Assembly: GCA_951394045.1 (NCBI GenBank)
Contig: OX595999.1
Location: 1,302,001-1,366,000 of the forward strand
DNA from: Nitzschia sp. DOCU1
Lineage: Eukaryota; Bacillariophyta; Bacillariophyceae; Bacillariales; Bacillariaceae
Length of the DNA: 64,000 nucleotides
Direction of reading: 5' to 3'
Shown: piece by piece, positions 1-10,577 of the stretch
Layout: each line of letters starts with the position of its first letter
Position numbering within the stretch: the stretch's first letter is position 1
Program-made: the position numbers and the translations under genes
The notes under the pieces: generated by a model
What the model was told of the DNA's origin: nothing
The model's database searches: none
Seen by the model: only the letters and a program-made list of their open reading frames with translations

Positions 1-150
1 GTAGCGTGAGAAGTGGGTGATCTTGGAAAGCATGGCAACAGCGTGGCCAGCAACAACGCACGTAATCTTGAGTAGCAATGGCTGCGAAAGAGGGTCGTTG
101 ATAGTGCCAGATCTCAACAGCATGGCAACGACAGCGAGTTGATCTCTGGA
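1..150. repeat. Degenerate ~90-bp minisatellite, left block
   Basis: Two imperfect units are visible. A phrase like GATCTTGGAAAGCATGGCAA near position 19 recurs as a degraded copy near position 109, with a core like CTTGAGTAGCAATGGC between them. The same unit recurs at about 3230-4005, so the block probably continues beyond the left edge. No coding function is apparent. From 150 to 429 I see only the presumed promoter and 5' region of the next gene. Confidence 0.6.
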
Positions 151-429
151 GTTAATTATCATCTGCAAATTGGTGACAAAACATAGACTATGTTTTCCTC
201 TAAACACCTAAGCGCTTGTTTCCCCGTAGGGGAAAGAAGCGCGTTTCCATATTCGAACAACAAATTGTCATAGTTTTTGTTTTTATCTGCCAATTCCTTG
301 TGTGCAGCACTAAACGCCATTCATGATATTTCTGTCTTTTAACAAACTCTCAGCCTGAATAAAATCAAAAATAAAATCTACTTTGCTCTTCTCTGCAACT
401 CTATTGACCCTTGCTGTCACAAAATAGCA

Positions 430-1320
430 ATGAAACGTATCAACATGGACAGCTTTCCTCATAGCAATCACCTTCAAAGTGAATCTCCTTGTGTCTTTAT
501 TCCTATAGCTTCTCCGGGCACCACATCAAACCAAGAAGAACAACCTGAGGCTCTTGTCACGCCTGATCGTGAAAAAAGACAACGTACCACTACAACTACT
601 AATGACAATAGAGCTGTGCCTTTTCTGCAATGGTCACAGATATTCCGACCCAAAATTGTACCAAGAAATCTAATGACACTGGGAGCAGAAGTGATGGTAA
701 CAAGAACCTGTTCAGACCTATTAGCGTTATTTGAAATCAACCAGGGCAATGAAGAATCTTTTATTCATCCTATGATAAAGTTCATCACTACTGATAATAA
801 CACAAATGAAGCACGTGACTCCTTCCTCAAAGAAGTGCCCGTTGTTGCTGTGGTGCCACGAAGAACTTCGAAAGGAGATAACACTCCTATATTCAAGACA
901 GGACAAGGAAAAAACCAATATAAAAAATGCTACATTGTTTGCTTCAGACCCATGGGCTTTACCACTGCTAACTGCCGTCAAATTGCTGATCGCATCTCAA
1001 GTTTTCTCAATACTTGGCGCCAGGCCAACCCCTATCAGGGTTCAAATAGAGAGTCCACTCTGAATGGTGGTTCTGATCCATTTACAACAGTTCCTGACGA
1101 CTTTGACCAAACTCCTCCTTTAGTGAAAACAGCTTTGGATTGGTTTGTTCTTGATGAAGATGTCATGAAGATTATGAAACTTTTTATCCAAAAACGCCAT
1201 CTCCATCCTGGTTTTTATCAGGCAAACAAGAAGTTGGCTAAAGGTTTGTTTTCTCCCCCATACCCTTTCATTGCCACCAAGGAGCTTGGTTATGATAGTT
1301 TCAGTGCAGATGTTGTGTGA
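430..1320 (+). CDS. Hypothetical protein, 296 aa, upstream member of a gene pair
   Basis: This is an intact ATG-to-TGA frame. The first ~60 residues are polar and look disordered. A better ordered region of mixed alpha/beta composition follows from about residue 65 (FLQWSQIFRPKIVP) to 200. I see no signal peptide, membrane segment or catalytic motif that I recognise. The coding sequence is AT-rich compared with most genes in the window. The next gene starts about 420 bp downstream on the same strand, and both lie between blocks of the same minisatellite, which suggests but does not prove that they form a unit. Function unknown. Confidence 0.6.
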   Translation: MKRINMDSFPHSNHLQSESPCVFIPIASPGTTSNQEEQPEALVTPDREKRQRTTTTTNDNRAVPFLQWSQIFRPKIVPRNLMTLGAEVMVTRTCSDLLALFEINQGNEESFIHPMIKFITTDNNTNEARDSFLKEVPVVAVVPRRTSKGDNTPIFKTGQGKNQYKKCYIVCFRPMGFTTANCRQIADRISSFLNTWRQANPYQGSNRESTLNGGSDPFTTVPDDFDQTPPLVKTALDWFVLDEDVMKIMKLFIQKRHLHPGFYQANKKLAKGLFSPPYPFIATKELGYDSFSADVV

Positions 1321-1742
1321 AATCCATGAATGTTCCGTGTTCCATCTTCCTTTAGGACACTCCCATTGTCCCTCTTCGAAATAATTCAAAAAATTTATAC
1401 TTAATTCTGTGTTCTTACCTAATCAAGTTTCTTAGAATACCAATTTATTTGTCATAGTAAACAGCTAACTCTGGAATAGCATTGTCAGTAAGTTCTCTCC
1501 CCTAACATAACTGAAATTATAACGTTACCCTATCGCTGTTGCATGCAAATGACCATTGTCTTATTGCCAGTTACAGTCAAAGTTGGTCGTCACAATTACA
1601 AGATACTATTATAAAAAGCTGAAGCGTTGTTGCATTATGTTAAATAACAACTTTTTCACAGCAAAAAGAGTTTTTTGCCGTTCTCTTTGCTTATCCTTTT
1701 CCATCCCATTCCATCACAGCTTACAATTCTTGTTTTGCTATC

Positions 1743-2945
1743 ATGGAATCGCTAGTTGACATGTCTTTGGTTCCCGCCGATGGACCAGGAGAAATGCTTC
1801 TTGGGCCAACCACAAAGATTGTACCTCTTGTTTACTTCCAAAATCGTGACCATGCTAATGCTTTGGAAGATAGAGTTTTGCATCTAAAAGTCCTCTCTTG
1901 TACCATGGGAGGAAGTTCTCGAAGTGCAACAGTCAATAACTATACCACAACTGGCACAAAACGATTGAAAACTACACAAACAACAAAAACATACAATCGT
2001 TTCTTTCTGTGTGCTGACCTCTTAAACCCGCCTCATTGCTGTGCACTGATGACGCAAAATGTACAGCAAACTACTGACCTTCTCAGGCATTTACACGGAA
2101 CATCTTATGTTGGTAGAGATTTCTATCTTTATGAACCCAACTTAATCTCGCAGAGTATTGGGAAAACGCTGCCAATTGTTAATTTCAAGGACCGTACCCT
2201 CATTCCCCTTCTCCAAACTGAAGATTCCACCCTTGATACTTCCCACAAACTGCGCATACCAACTGTGCCAGCTGAAACAAACTATTTTGTTCTCAAGAGT
2301 CAGAGCATTAATGTGCACCGCCCCACAATGCCATTTGATGTATCTTGCAGCGGTATCCAGTGTGATCGACAAAAACCAAAAGGAGAATGTACCTGTCTCC
2401 ACACTGGGCCTGACAAAGCTTTCGTCTACTCCTTTGATATTGAATTTCCATTGCCTCAAAAATTTGGCTTGGGGACTACGTATACAACCAGCGGTTTTCG
2501 CTCTCTTCAAACTACCAAGTTATTCTTCGAGAACTTTGACGACTATGTCTCAACCTTTGAAGTTGAAGACGAAATGGTTGCCGTCAAAAGAACTCATCGT
2601 GCTAAGATTGCAGATATGGTTCAACACGTTAATAACCATGGCGGCTGGACAGTTGTTGGATGGTTCAAACTAGGCAAAGTTGCTGATGCTGCAGATGAGA
2701 AGGAAAAAGTGGTCAACACAGATATTACTGTTCGACTTTCATATCTGTACCCTTCTATTGGAAAAAATGTTTTGGAATCTCAAGGTTTCCGATCTCTTCG
2801 TATTCGCCGTCCTAATCTTGATAGAGCAGAGAGGAACAGAAATGCCAGGTCCAACAATGACAACAACAGCAGTGACGATGACGATGAAAATGACAGTAAC
2901 AATGGAGATGATCCTGCTGAAGATCCGAACCGTGCTTTTGTTTAG
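1743..2945 (+). CDS. Hypothetical protein, 400 aa, with a Cys cluster and acidic tail
   Basis: This intact ATG-to-TAG frame has a compact cysteine group near residues 200-218 (CSGIQCDRQ followed by CTCLHTG), which resembles a small metal-binding knuckle. A beta-rich segment around residue 295 contains GGWTVVGWFKLGKVAD. The C-terminal ~35 residues are Asn/Asp/Ser-rich and very acidic. There is no signal peptide or membrane helix. The Cys motif and the ordered core are what convince me it is a real protein. The fold is unknown; a nucleic-acid-binding role would be a guess. It lies downstream of the 296-aa gene in the same orientation. Confidence 0.6.
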   Translation: MESLVDMSLVPADGPGEMLLGPTTKIVPLVYFQNRDHANALEDRVLHLKVLSCTMGGSSRSATVNNYTTTGTKRLKTTQTTKTYNRFFLCADLLNPPHCCALMTQNVQQTTDLLRHLHGTSYVGRDFYLYEPNLISQSIGKTLPIVNFKDRTLIPLLQTEDSTLDTSHKLRIPTVPAETNYFVLKSQSINVHRPTMPFDVSCSGIQCDRQKPKGECTCLHTGPDKAFVYSFDIEFPLPQKFGLGTTYTTSGFRSLQTTKLFFENFDDYVSTFEVEDEMVAVKRTHRAKIADMVQHVNNHGGWTVVGWFKLGKVADAADEKEKVVNTDITVRLSYLYPSIGKNVLESQGFRSLRIRRPNLDRAERNRNARSNNDNNSSDDDDENDSNNGDDPAEDPNRAFV

Positions 2946-3229
2946 TTTTGGCGTTAGTCATCTTATATATAGTTTATACTTTACATATTATTGAACACTT
3001 CCTCTATTATAACTATGGGTTCGCTCCCTTTCTTTTTCATCTTTCCCCATTTAAGTTTCGCCTACGCATAACCACCTATGTGTCAAAGGCCCGGTCCTCC
3101 AGGAAGAGTGGCAAGTGCTAAAACAACTGCATGCAACAATGTGCCTTGCTTGTGTACTTATTCCTCAGGCCCCCGATCAAGTACGAGATCACTGCTTTTA
3201 CCTGTATTTTTTGCTGAAATCGATTTGAT

Positions 3230-4005
3230 GCATGCCGAGACCGTGAATAAGATGACAACAGCAGCCAGAACAGCGGCACGTATTCTAGTACCAAGGGTGG
3301 TGAGAGAAGTGCGGGGATGGTGCATGATCTGGAAAGCATGACAAAACATGCACAAGAACAGTGGTGCGTCATTTTGAGTAGCAACTGCCGCAAGAGAGGT
3401 GCCTTCATAGTGCGTGATCGCTGTGGAAACCATGGTGATAGCAGCGAGAACAGCTGCTCGTTATCTATTAGTACCAATAGCGACCAGAACAGTGTGTTCA
3501 TACTATAAGATCACACAAAGGAAAGCATGGTGGCAGTGCCAAGAGCAGCAGCGCATAATCTTGAATAGCAACAATGGCAAAAGAGGTGCATTGGTAGTGC
3601 ATGATCCTGAAAGCACGGCAGGAGCAACAGATTGATCTTGGATAGTTTGCCCAAAAAAACCAACAAACCCAAACAAAATGGCATGAGATTTGGAAAACAA
3701 CAGTGACAACAGTATTGAGTGAAGTAGCACCCGAATGTTGCTGCAAAGAAGCCACAGGTTAGGCAGCCTACTGAACGTTCCTTCTGGTTGTTCCTAAGAG
3801 TATTGCCCTGCCGCCATGATAGCCATTATTGGCGCGTTGATAGTATGAGATCTCGGAAAGCACGACGACAGCAGCGAGAACAGCGCCGCCCAATCTAGAG
3901 TACCAACAGCGGCAAGAGATATGTGGTGATGGTGCATGATCTCGGACAGAGCATGGCGCAAGCGTGCACGGGAGCGACGGCGCGTGCCTTGAGAAGCAAT
4001 GCGAG
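3230..4005. repeat. Degenerate ~90-bp minisatellite, right block
   Basis: At least seven decayed units occur here. Recurrent phrases are TGCATGATCT(C)GGAAAGCATG, CAGCGAGAACAGC and TGAGTAGCAACNGCNGCAAG, spaced about 85-100 bp apart. The unit matches the block at 1-150, so the two genes at 430-2945 are flanked by the same repeat. The many short frames on both strands here are by-products of the repeat and not genes. From 2946 to 3230 I see only AT-rich 3' flank. Confidence 0.7.
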
Positions 4006-4285
4006 GTCATTTGGCATCAATCCGAAAGGACTGAATAATGCGCTTTGGACGTACGCACGTTGATCACGACTCGTGAATGAAACGTGTGCTTTCGTCCATT
4101 CCCCTCTTCTCCATCGAAATCCGGAAATCGTTGACCGCGTCATATCCGCGAAAATGAAATCTCACATCGCACAAGGAAGACCAACAACATCCCACGGCAA
4201 TTCATCATTACTATCCATACAATTCTTCTATCAAAGAATGGTATTGGCTATCTACGAATATAGGCTTGCCTGGTTAATATCGGCA

Positions 4286-5101
4286 ATGGCGACGTATGAA
4301 GCCCCGAGATATGATGAGGACGACGGCGCCGTCGACATCAACCTCTTTCCCCAGTTCTGTACCAGCGAGAAAAGAGTGAATTACCACGTCACCCCAAGCA
4401 TTGGAACAACGGGTGCTGCCGATCACAAACTGTGTCGATGGGATATTGTGACGAGCGACACAATAACAGTGGGCACGAAACGACGAAAAGTGCCGTATCA
4501 GGGCCCACTGAAGCTGAAGATGCGCGTCAATTTCAATGGTGGCCTTGCCGCTCCCGCAAAATTCCTTTCGCTGTTCGAACTTAAACCCATCACATCTCGA
4601 GACCACAGTAGCGTTTACGGCTTATTTTCCCTTGTCACTTTCGATGAAGGACGTATCATCACCGTTAAGTTTCCCGAAGAAGATGCAATCGGGACAAACC
4701 GAGCCTTGAATTTCGGAGCGACGTTGATTCGCGAGTCTGGAGAAGACACACCACCTCCTAATGCACGGCTTACGCCAAATGGTGTAATCCGGGCCATTAA
4801 AACAATCAACAAAGGCAAGGAAATCATTCTTCAGCCAGTCGGCGCGGCACCTAAACATCCTGTGGATTTGTTGGATCGAGTGCTCCTAAAGAAAAACTAT
4901 CGTGGAGAATTCATCCGTCCTTCCTTATGCCGTGTAAAGACCTTTGTTAAGTCCCCAGACGGAAACGTGACCTACACCGTCCAAATTGGAGACACCGACA
5001 CAGAAGAATTGCTAAACGAAAGCGAGGTTCTCAAGCGTTCTCTATATTCAGAATATGAAACGCCTAATACCGCTGCTCTCCCAGGCAATGTTCAATCTTA
5101 A
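4286..5101 (+). CDS. Hypothetical protein, about 271 aa
   Basis: The frame is open from an ATG at 4073, but I prefer the ATG at 4286 (MATYEAPRYDEDD), which has G at -3 and G at +4; the 4073 ATG has T at -3 and A at +4. The protein has an acidic start, a beta-rich middle, and basic stretches such as TKRRKVPYQG that could be nuclear-localisation-like. A C-terminal part around residues 195-240 (DLLDRVLLKKNYRGEF) resembles a small beta-barrel. No family is recognised. The last 72 nt of the gene are repeated just downstream. Confidence 0.5.
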   Translation: MATYEAPRYDEDDGAVDINLFPQFCTSEKRVNYHVTPSIGTTGAADHKLCRWDIVTSDTITVGTKRRKVPYQGPLKLKMRVNFNGGLAAPAKFLSLFELKPITSRDHSSVYGLFSLVTFDEGRIITVKFPEEDAIGTNRALNFGATLIRESGEDTPPPNARLTPNGVIRAIKTINKGKEIILQPVGAAPKHPVDLLDRVLLKKNYRGEFIRPSLCRVKTFVKSPDGNVTYTVQIGDTDTEELLNESEVLKRSLYSEYETPNTAALPGNVQS

Positions 5102-5147
5102 CTACTCCTATTGCCAACAAGTAATCTCCTCTTCTGACTTTTGAATG

Positions 5148-5219
5148 TCAAGCGCTCTCTATACTCAGAATATGAAACGCCTGATAGCGCTTCTCTCCCA
5201 GGCAATGTTCAATCTTAAC
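5148..5219 (+). repeat. Partial duplication of the 3' end of the 4286-5101 gene
   Basis: This 72-bp stretch matches 5031-5102, including the stop codon, with about six substitutions. The two copies lie 117 bp apart. It is a small tandem duplication of the gene's C-terminal codons and is not attached to an open gene of its own. Confidence 0.85.
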
Positions 5220-5697
5220 AACATCTTAACTACTGATAGTGCTACTATTTGAAACCAAGTAGTCGTGGCGTCAACCACTTTCGTACTGCAACCCCTTCCC
5301 CCATCCCGACCCCTTTTCTTGCTTCCAAGAGACAGCACTCCCCGTTTTCTTTCCCCCCCCTATCGCTCTCCATTACCGTGCGCGCCTGCGGCACCACCCT
5401 ACCCTTCCCTCCCACGCCACTTGGTTGAACGGATATGTATATGAGTTCGCCATTCGGCGCGCCTGTCTGGTACGTTTTACGAGTACTATGCAAAAGAGAG
5501 AAGAAAACGAAGCAAAGCAAGAAGCACGCCACAAACGCTACGATACTATGTTATTTTCAAATTTTTCTTCCACTACTTGGACAACAAGGCTCGTCTATGT
5601 TTGTGATGACAGCTGATACAAGGTCACCCTTTGTTGACAGGATTTCTTTCCATTGTTTGTTCCAGTCCTCAATTACGTGTTCTGCTCGTTTTTGACC

Positions 5698-6864
5698 ATG
5701 AGCCGTAACAATCCGCAAGAAGAAAGCTCCTCCACCGATACAAGAATTTTGTCGAGCGACTTTGCAAATGATCAGCGTCCTCAACAGGAGCAGGACCTCA
5801 TAGTTTCGGAAGATACGAATTTCATCGATGTCGTGTGGTCCTTATGGAGCAATGCATTCTTTCTGGTGGGGGGCATGGTCTATATTGTGGCCACAACGTG
5901 GCAATGGACGGCCGGAAAAGAGGTACTACAAAGTGGTGAAAGCATTTCGCCTGTATTGGATCTTTTATGGATTGTGGGTCCGTCGGTCTATTTACTCAAT
6001 GCTATGATTGATGTCGCGTGGGCGCTTCATTTGCTGCAACGAAAAAAGCAAAAGCGCTTAGGCGAACAACAACAACGCCAGAATCTTCCTCCAGCATCAG
6101 TAGGAGCAGATTTGTTGCTTCACAAAAAGAAACGAGACGGTCACAAGCCCAAAAGTAAAATCACGTATGTGAAACACATACTACGCAGGCTACGCCGGTA
6201 TGTGGGCCATCGTCGTGATTTGAGTGCGGCCACCACCTTTGGATTGGCTGCCTTGCTGGGTGTTTTCGCTGCTGTGGTAGAGGATGATTTGTTGGCATCG
6301 CAACTGGAAGCGGCCTCAACTCACATGTATTTATTATCTGCTGTATTTGCACTATTTGTCAACCCCTGTGCTGGAACTACTTTTACCACCACCACCACCA
6401 ATATACTCGATACGGCTTCTTCTGACGATATGAGTTCCACTGGAAGCACGGTGTCTAGTGACAGTAGTGCTTCTGCCACTAACCCATTCTCTCTACTGGC
6501 TGATTTTCAAGCGCTTTTCCGCGATGCCTGTGCGTTAGGAAAACTAGGAGATATTCTTTTTGGCATTGCCAGTGTTGTTGATACCATTCTATGCGACACG
6601 CATTTTGACGATGACATCTTATCGTGGCCTGTTCTGTCGGCCGTTTTATGGATGCTGGATGCTTTGCTGTATATTCGAGGCGATTATTGCACGTTGTACT
6701 ATTGTGGCAATAAACTTGATGTGGACACCGAGGAAATGTCCGCCACGGACGAGTATCGACTCGATACTAGTACTACTGTTCGGACTCATGAAGTCTCGCG
6801 CGGATCACTACCGGGGCCAGCAACGATCCAAGGGTTTTTACTTGATAAGACAGCAATTGTTTAA
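5698..6864 (+). CDS. Multi-pass membrane protein, tandem copy A, 388 aa
   Basis: The frame is open from 5653, but the ATG at 5698 aligns with the start of copy B and is followed by a homologous polar N-terminus. About six hydrophobic segments can be seen: residues 45-68 (VWSLWSNAFFLVGGMVYIV), 88-110, and four more in the second half, including WPVLSAVLWMLDALLYIRG. A basic loop after the second segment (QRKKQKRLGEQQQRQ) is probably cytoplasmic. A Thr/Ser-rich linker precedes the fifth segment. No transporter or receptor signature is recognised. The paralogue at 7321-8511 is close throughout, with mostly conservative changes, which indicates selection on the protein. Confidence 0.75.
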   Translation: MSRNNPQEESSSTDTRILSSDFANDQRPQQEQDLIVSEDTNFIDVVWSLWSNAFFLVGGMVYIVATTWQWTAGKEVLQSGESISPVLDLLWIVGPSVYLLNAMIDVAWALHLLQRKKQKRLGEQQQRQNLPPASVGADLLLHKKKRDGHKPKSKITYVKHILRRLRRYVGHRRDLSAATTFGLAALLGVFAAVVEDDLLASQLEAASTHMYLLSAVFALFVNPCAGTTFTTTTTNILDTASSDDMSSTGSTVSSDSSASATNPFSLLADFQALFRDACALGKLGDILFGIASVVDTILCDTHFDDDILSWPVLSAVLWMLDALLYIRGDYCTLYYCGNKLDVDTEEMSATDEYRLDTSTTVRTHEVSRGSLPGPATIQGFLLDKTAIV

Positions 6865-7320
6865 CTCAATCGTGCAATATTCCAACCAGTGACTAGTAGG
6901 CAGCGTCCTTACAGACCTTGAAAAAGGAAAGCCAGTAGCCCGAGCGCGGCCGAAAAGTAATGGCCAAGAATCTTGGCCATAGGATGGCCAAGACTTCATT
7001 CGGGATTGGCATGCTCGGTTGAACGGATAAATGAGTTCGCCATCCAGCGCACCTCCTGTATTTTTTGCAATACTGGCGCGCACGTAACGAATACGGAACA
7101 GAGAGACGCGGAAACGAAGGAAAGCAAGCGACCACGCCACATCACACGATGATAACTATTTCTGTGAGAGTTTGTTTGTTTGACTATCGCTATTTCAGAT
7201 GGACAACATAGACAAGGATCATCATAAGTTTGTGATGGCTGATACAAGGTCACCCTCTTTTGACAGAATTTCTTTCCATTGTTTGTTCAAGTCCTCGACG
7301 TTTTCTGCTCGGTCTTGACC

Positions 7321-8511
7321 ATGATATGCGACAGCAAGAACAGTAACAATCCGCTGGAAGAAAACTCCTCCACCGCTACAAGAATTTTGTCGAGCGACTT
7401 TGCAATAAATCTTGCGAATGATCAGCGTCCTCAACAGGAGCAGGATCTTACAATTTCGGAAGATACGAATGCCAGTGATGTCGTGTGGTCCTTATGGAGC
7501 AATATATTCTTTCTGATGGGGGGCATGACCTATATTGCGGCTGCATCGTGGGAATTTACGGCCGGACAAGAGGCAGTAGAAAGCGGTGAAAGCATTTCAC
7601 CTGTATTGGATCGTTTATGGATTATGGCTCCGTCGGTCTATTTGCTCAATGCCATGATTGATGTCGCGTGGGCGCTGCATGTGCTGCAACGGAAAAAACA
7701 AAAGCGATTAGGCGAACAACAACAACGCCAGAATCTTCCTCCTTCCGGAGAAGGAGCAGAGTCGTTGCTTCACAAGAAGAAACGAAGCGGTCACAAGCGC
7801 AAAAGTAACATCACGTATGTAAAACACATACTACGCAAGTTACGGCGGCATGTGGGCCATCGTCGTGATTTGAGTGCGGCCACAACCTTTGGATTGGCTG
7901 CCTTGCTGGGTGTTTGTGCGGCTGTGGTGAACGATGATGCGCTGGCATTGCAACTGGATGCAGCCTCCATTCACATGTATTTATTATCTGCTGTATTTGC
8001 ACTGTTTGTCAATCCCTGTGCAGGAACTACTTTTACCAACAGCAACAACAATACACTCGATTCGGCTACTTTTGACGATATGAGTTCCACTGGAAGCACG
8101 GTATCTAGTGATAGTAGTGCTTCTGCCACTACCCCACTCTCTCTACTGTCCGATTTTCAAGCGATTTTCCGGGATGCCAATGCGTTAGGAAAATTTGGAG
8201 ATATTCTTTTTGGTATTGCCAGTATTGTTGATACCATTCTGTGCGATATGCATTTTGACGATGCCGGCTTATTATGGCCTGTTCTGTCAGCCGTTTTATG
8301 GATGCTGGACGCTTTGCTGTATCTTCGAGGCGATTTTTGTACGTTTTACTATTGTGGCAATAAACTTGATGTGGACACCGAGGATATGCCCGCCACGGAC
8401 GAGTATCAACTCGATACTACTTCTCTTGGGACTCATGAAGTCTCACGCGTATCGCTACCGGGGCCAGCAACTATTCAAGGGTTTTTACTTGATAAGTCAG
8501 CAATTGTTTAA
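7321..8511 (+). CDS. Multi-pass membrane protein, tandem copy B, 396 aa
   Basis: This is the paralogue of the gene at 5698-6864. The start is placed at the ATG at 7321 (MICDSKNSNNPLEEN), which matches the start of copy A; an open extension to 7279 is not favoured. The six hydrophobic segments, the QRKKQKR basic loop and the C-terminal GPATIQGFLLDK are conserved. Small indels occur in the N-terminal tail (an extra INLA) and in the Ser/Thr linker. Function unknown; an integral membrane location is the only firm inference. Confidence 0.75.
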   Translation: MICDSKNSNNPLEENSSTATRILSSDFAINLANDQRPQQEQDLTISEDTNASDVVWSLWSNIFFLMGGMTYIAAASWEFTAGQEAVESGESISPVLDRLWIMAPSVYLLNAMIDVAWALHVLQRKKQKRLGEQQQRQNLPPSGEGAESLLHKKKRSGHKRKSNITYVKHILRKLRRHVGHRRDLSAATTFGLAALLGVCAAVVNDDALALQLDAASIHMYLLSAVFALFVNPCAGTTFTNSNNNTLDSATFDDMSSTGSTVSSDSSASATTPLSLLSDFQAIFRDANALGKFGDILFGIASIVDTILCDMHFDDAGLLWPVLSAVLWMLDALLYLRGDFCTFYYCGNKLDVDTEDMPATDEYQLDTTSLGTHEVSRVSLPGPATIQGFLLDKSAIV

Positions 8512-8719
8512 CTCAATCGTGCAATATTTCAACCAGTGACGATGCAGCGTCCTTACAGAAATCCGTCATGTATTTCTACTACGGTTGCTCAAGAAGAAAG
8601 CCAATAACCCGGGCTTGGCAGAACCTTGGAGAATAGTGCCGTGATGTCGCGCTAGTCTGAGTATTATCTCTATTTTCTGTTATGAAAGGGCAGTCATTTG
8701 ACTATGTGATGCTTCTGCT

Positions 8720-9517
8720 CTAAGGCATGTCCCCGCGTCTGGGTCGACGATACAACTTGAATTGATCACGCAAGGTCTCTTTCGGGACGTACACATAGTC
8801 CCCTACTGGTTGGCCAGCAGGTTGCTCCGTGGGTTGCGGCGCAGGTGTGGAACTTCCACCAGCAACGGGTTCATCCACAGGGGCTTGGGTAGAGGGGACA
8901 GGGGCTGGGGTCGAGGGCGGGACAGGGGCCAAGCTAGGGGCAACAATCGGAGCAGCAGCCGGAGATGCAGGGACAGATGGACGTGGTGCGGGGAACCATG
9001 TGGGGAGTGGTTCGACTGGTGCTGCAGCAGGGGTGTAGCAATCTTGTTCTACTTTGCCGCCACCAATGTACTGACAAGCACATGTGATCGTCGTGCCATT
9101 CAGGGCGACAAACGTCGTTTTTGAGTTGGTTAGCTGGCATCTGATGGAGTTTTTTGTGCGAATTTGGCAGTATGAGCACGATGATTCTGATGACAAACTT
9201 CCAGTGCAAGTACATGGGTACGTGAGGCCGCTGCAGGTTGCGGTGCTGCCTGCACACGGATCCTCGTTAATTGCAGGGTCACCCCCGCAGACGTATTTGG
9301 CTGTGTACGAATTAGGGTTGCATACACCTTCCGATTGTAGAACACGTCGAAGAAAGGACTGACTTTCGCTGCTTTGCTCCTTGGCGTCCCCGAAAGGCAA
9401 GAACTCTTCGTGTAGGATCATGCTATCTGGATCATTGTCGTTGAAATCATGGCCAAGATCGGTGGAAGATGCCGCGGCCAGGAAGGCGATGAAATAGATT
9501 TTTCGAAAGGTCAACAT
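8720..9517 (-). CDS. Secreted 12-Cys/Pro-rich protein, family member 1 (265 aa)
   Basis: The protein has an N-terminal signal peptide (MLTFRKIYFIAFLAAASS), an acidic propeptide-like stretch, and then FLRRVLQS, a basic site of RXL type. Twelve cysteines follow at about residues 92-190, with spacing C-x10-C-x10-C-x6-C-x6-C-x-C-x9-C-x2-C-x9-C-x18-C-x-C-x11-C. A Pro/Ala/Val-rich linker and the tail LRDQFKLYRRPRRGDMP complete it. RXL processing sites are known from diatom silaffins and cingulins, so a cell-wall or extracellular role is a reasonable inference, but the Cys core matches no domain I can name. It is separated from the rest of the cluster by Copia element 1. Confidence 0.8.
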   Translation of the reverse strand: MLTFRKIYFIAFLAAASSTDLGHDFNDNDPDSMILHEEFLPFGDAKEQSSESQSFLRRVLQSEGVCNPNSYTAKYVCGGDPAINEDPCAGSTATCSGLTYPCTCTGSLSSESSCSYCQIRTKNSIRCQLTNSKTTFVALNGTTITCACQYIGGGKVEQDCYTPAAAPVEPLPTWFPAPRPSVPASPAAAPIVAPSLAPVPPSTPAPVPSTQAPVDEPVAGGSSTPAPQPTEQPAGQPVGDYVYVPKETLRDQFKLYRRPRRGDMP

Positions 9518-10572
9518 CTTGAAGCCCTTTTTGTGTGTGTCGGTAGAATGTGGTTCGAGGAGTCCTTTTCGATTTTATGAGATATAATCGATCTGAGACT
9601 TTCGACCCTTGGAACATGTGGAATGCGTTTGCTACTGCGAACGCAAAAATTTGAAAGTGCCAACTCTGGGATGATTTGTATCGTCAACACAGCGTAACCT
9701 TTGATTGTTACATAGGCCAAGATTTGATGCACGTGCCAAAGAACCTCTCCGAATGAAGACGCGCGCTGGGTGGATAGCTACTATTATGTCTTTTTGAATC
9801 GAATCGGGGCCAGTTTTGCACGATGCGCAATCGATAGTGCGCTCAACGCTCTCTTTTGCGTTTTTTCACCTCAACGGATTCATTGGTGGTTTTCGGTCTA
9901 TCCCAAAAAAGCCGGAATTAGTTGGACGGAAGGCATATCAGGTCCTTCCTTCGTCATGTTCGGGACTTTCACGAACAACACGAATTGTCGTCTATTTGCT
10001 GAAGACATCGCGATAACCCGAGTTCTGTACCACTAAGAAAATCTACTTAAGGAAAGGTTATTCAGTCTCAGTATTATATACCACCGGGACCTCCCTCCGA
10101 GCACGTTGGATTTGCAAAATTTCGACAACTCGAAGTTTCAAGAAGTCATTTGAGTCAGATCTCATGGCGCACCTCCTGTCTGCCTGCTCACGATGCAAAC
10201 GAACAGACGAAAAGCAAGGACCAAGATCTTCATCGACAACAGCCAAAGACAACAACTATCGGTAGCTGCCGGTAGAATGCATTCATGTTGTCACGCGAGA
10301 AACCGGTGCCAGTTCCTGGGAGAAGCCACCACTTGCCCCCGAGAGATCAAAAGGTTGGATGTAGTTTCATCGGAAGACCACGGAAGTGTCACAATAGACT
10401 CTTCCGGTAATCGAAGGTGCAACCCGAGAGCCGCATTCCGCCATGCCGAACGATGCTGTACATCCGAGACACAACAAAATTGTCAATGCTGGCTCTATTT
10501 TTTATTCTATCTACCGCTTTTCCTTCTTCTTATTAACATCTACGAAAGTCCGTACTAAGAAGCAATTGCAAG
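9518..10572. other. No supported gene
   Basis: The stretch contains the promoter of the minus-strand gene ending at 8720 and otherwise only short overlapping frames without recognisable domains. The longest, 10193-10558 on the plus strand (121 aa), is Cys/Arg-rich with a hydrophobic end. I find no reason to believe it is expressed. Confidence 0.5.
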
Positions 10573-10577
10573 ATTCC

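Larger units (their letters stand above)
5420..8540 (+). repeat. Tandem gene duplication, two units of about 1.5 kb
   Basis: Unit A (about 5420-6905) and unit B (about 7012-8540) are homologous through the promoter (a shared TTGAACGGATA...ATGAGTTCGCCAT stretch about 260-290 bp before each start), the whole coding region, and the 3' flank (ACTCAATCGTGCAATATT). The promoter was therefore duplicated with the gene. Confidence 0.9.
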
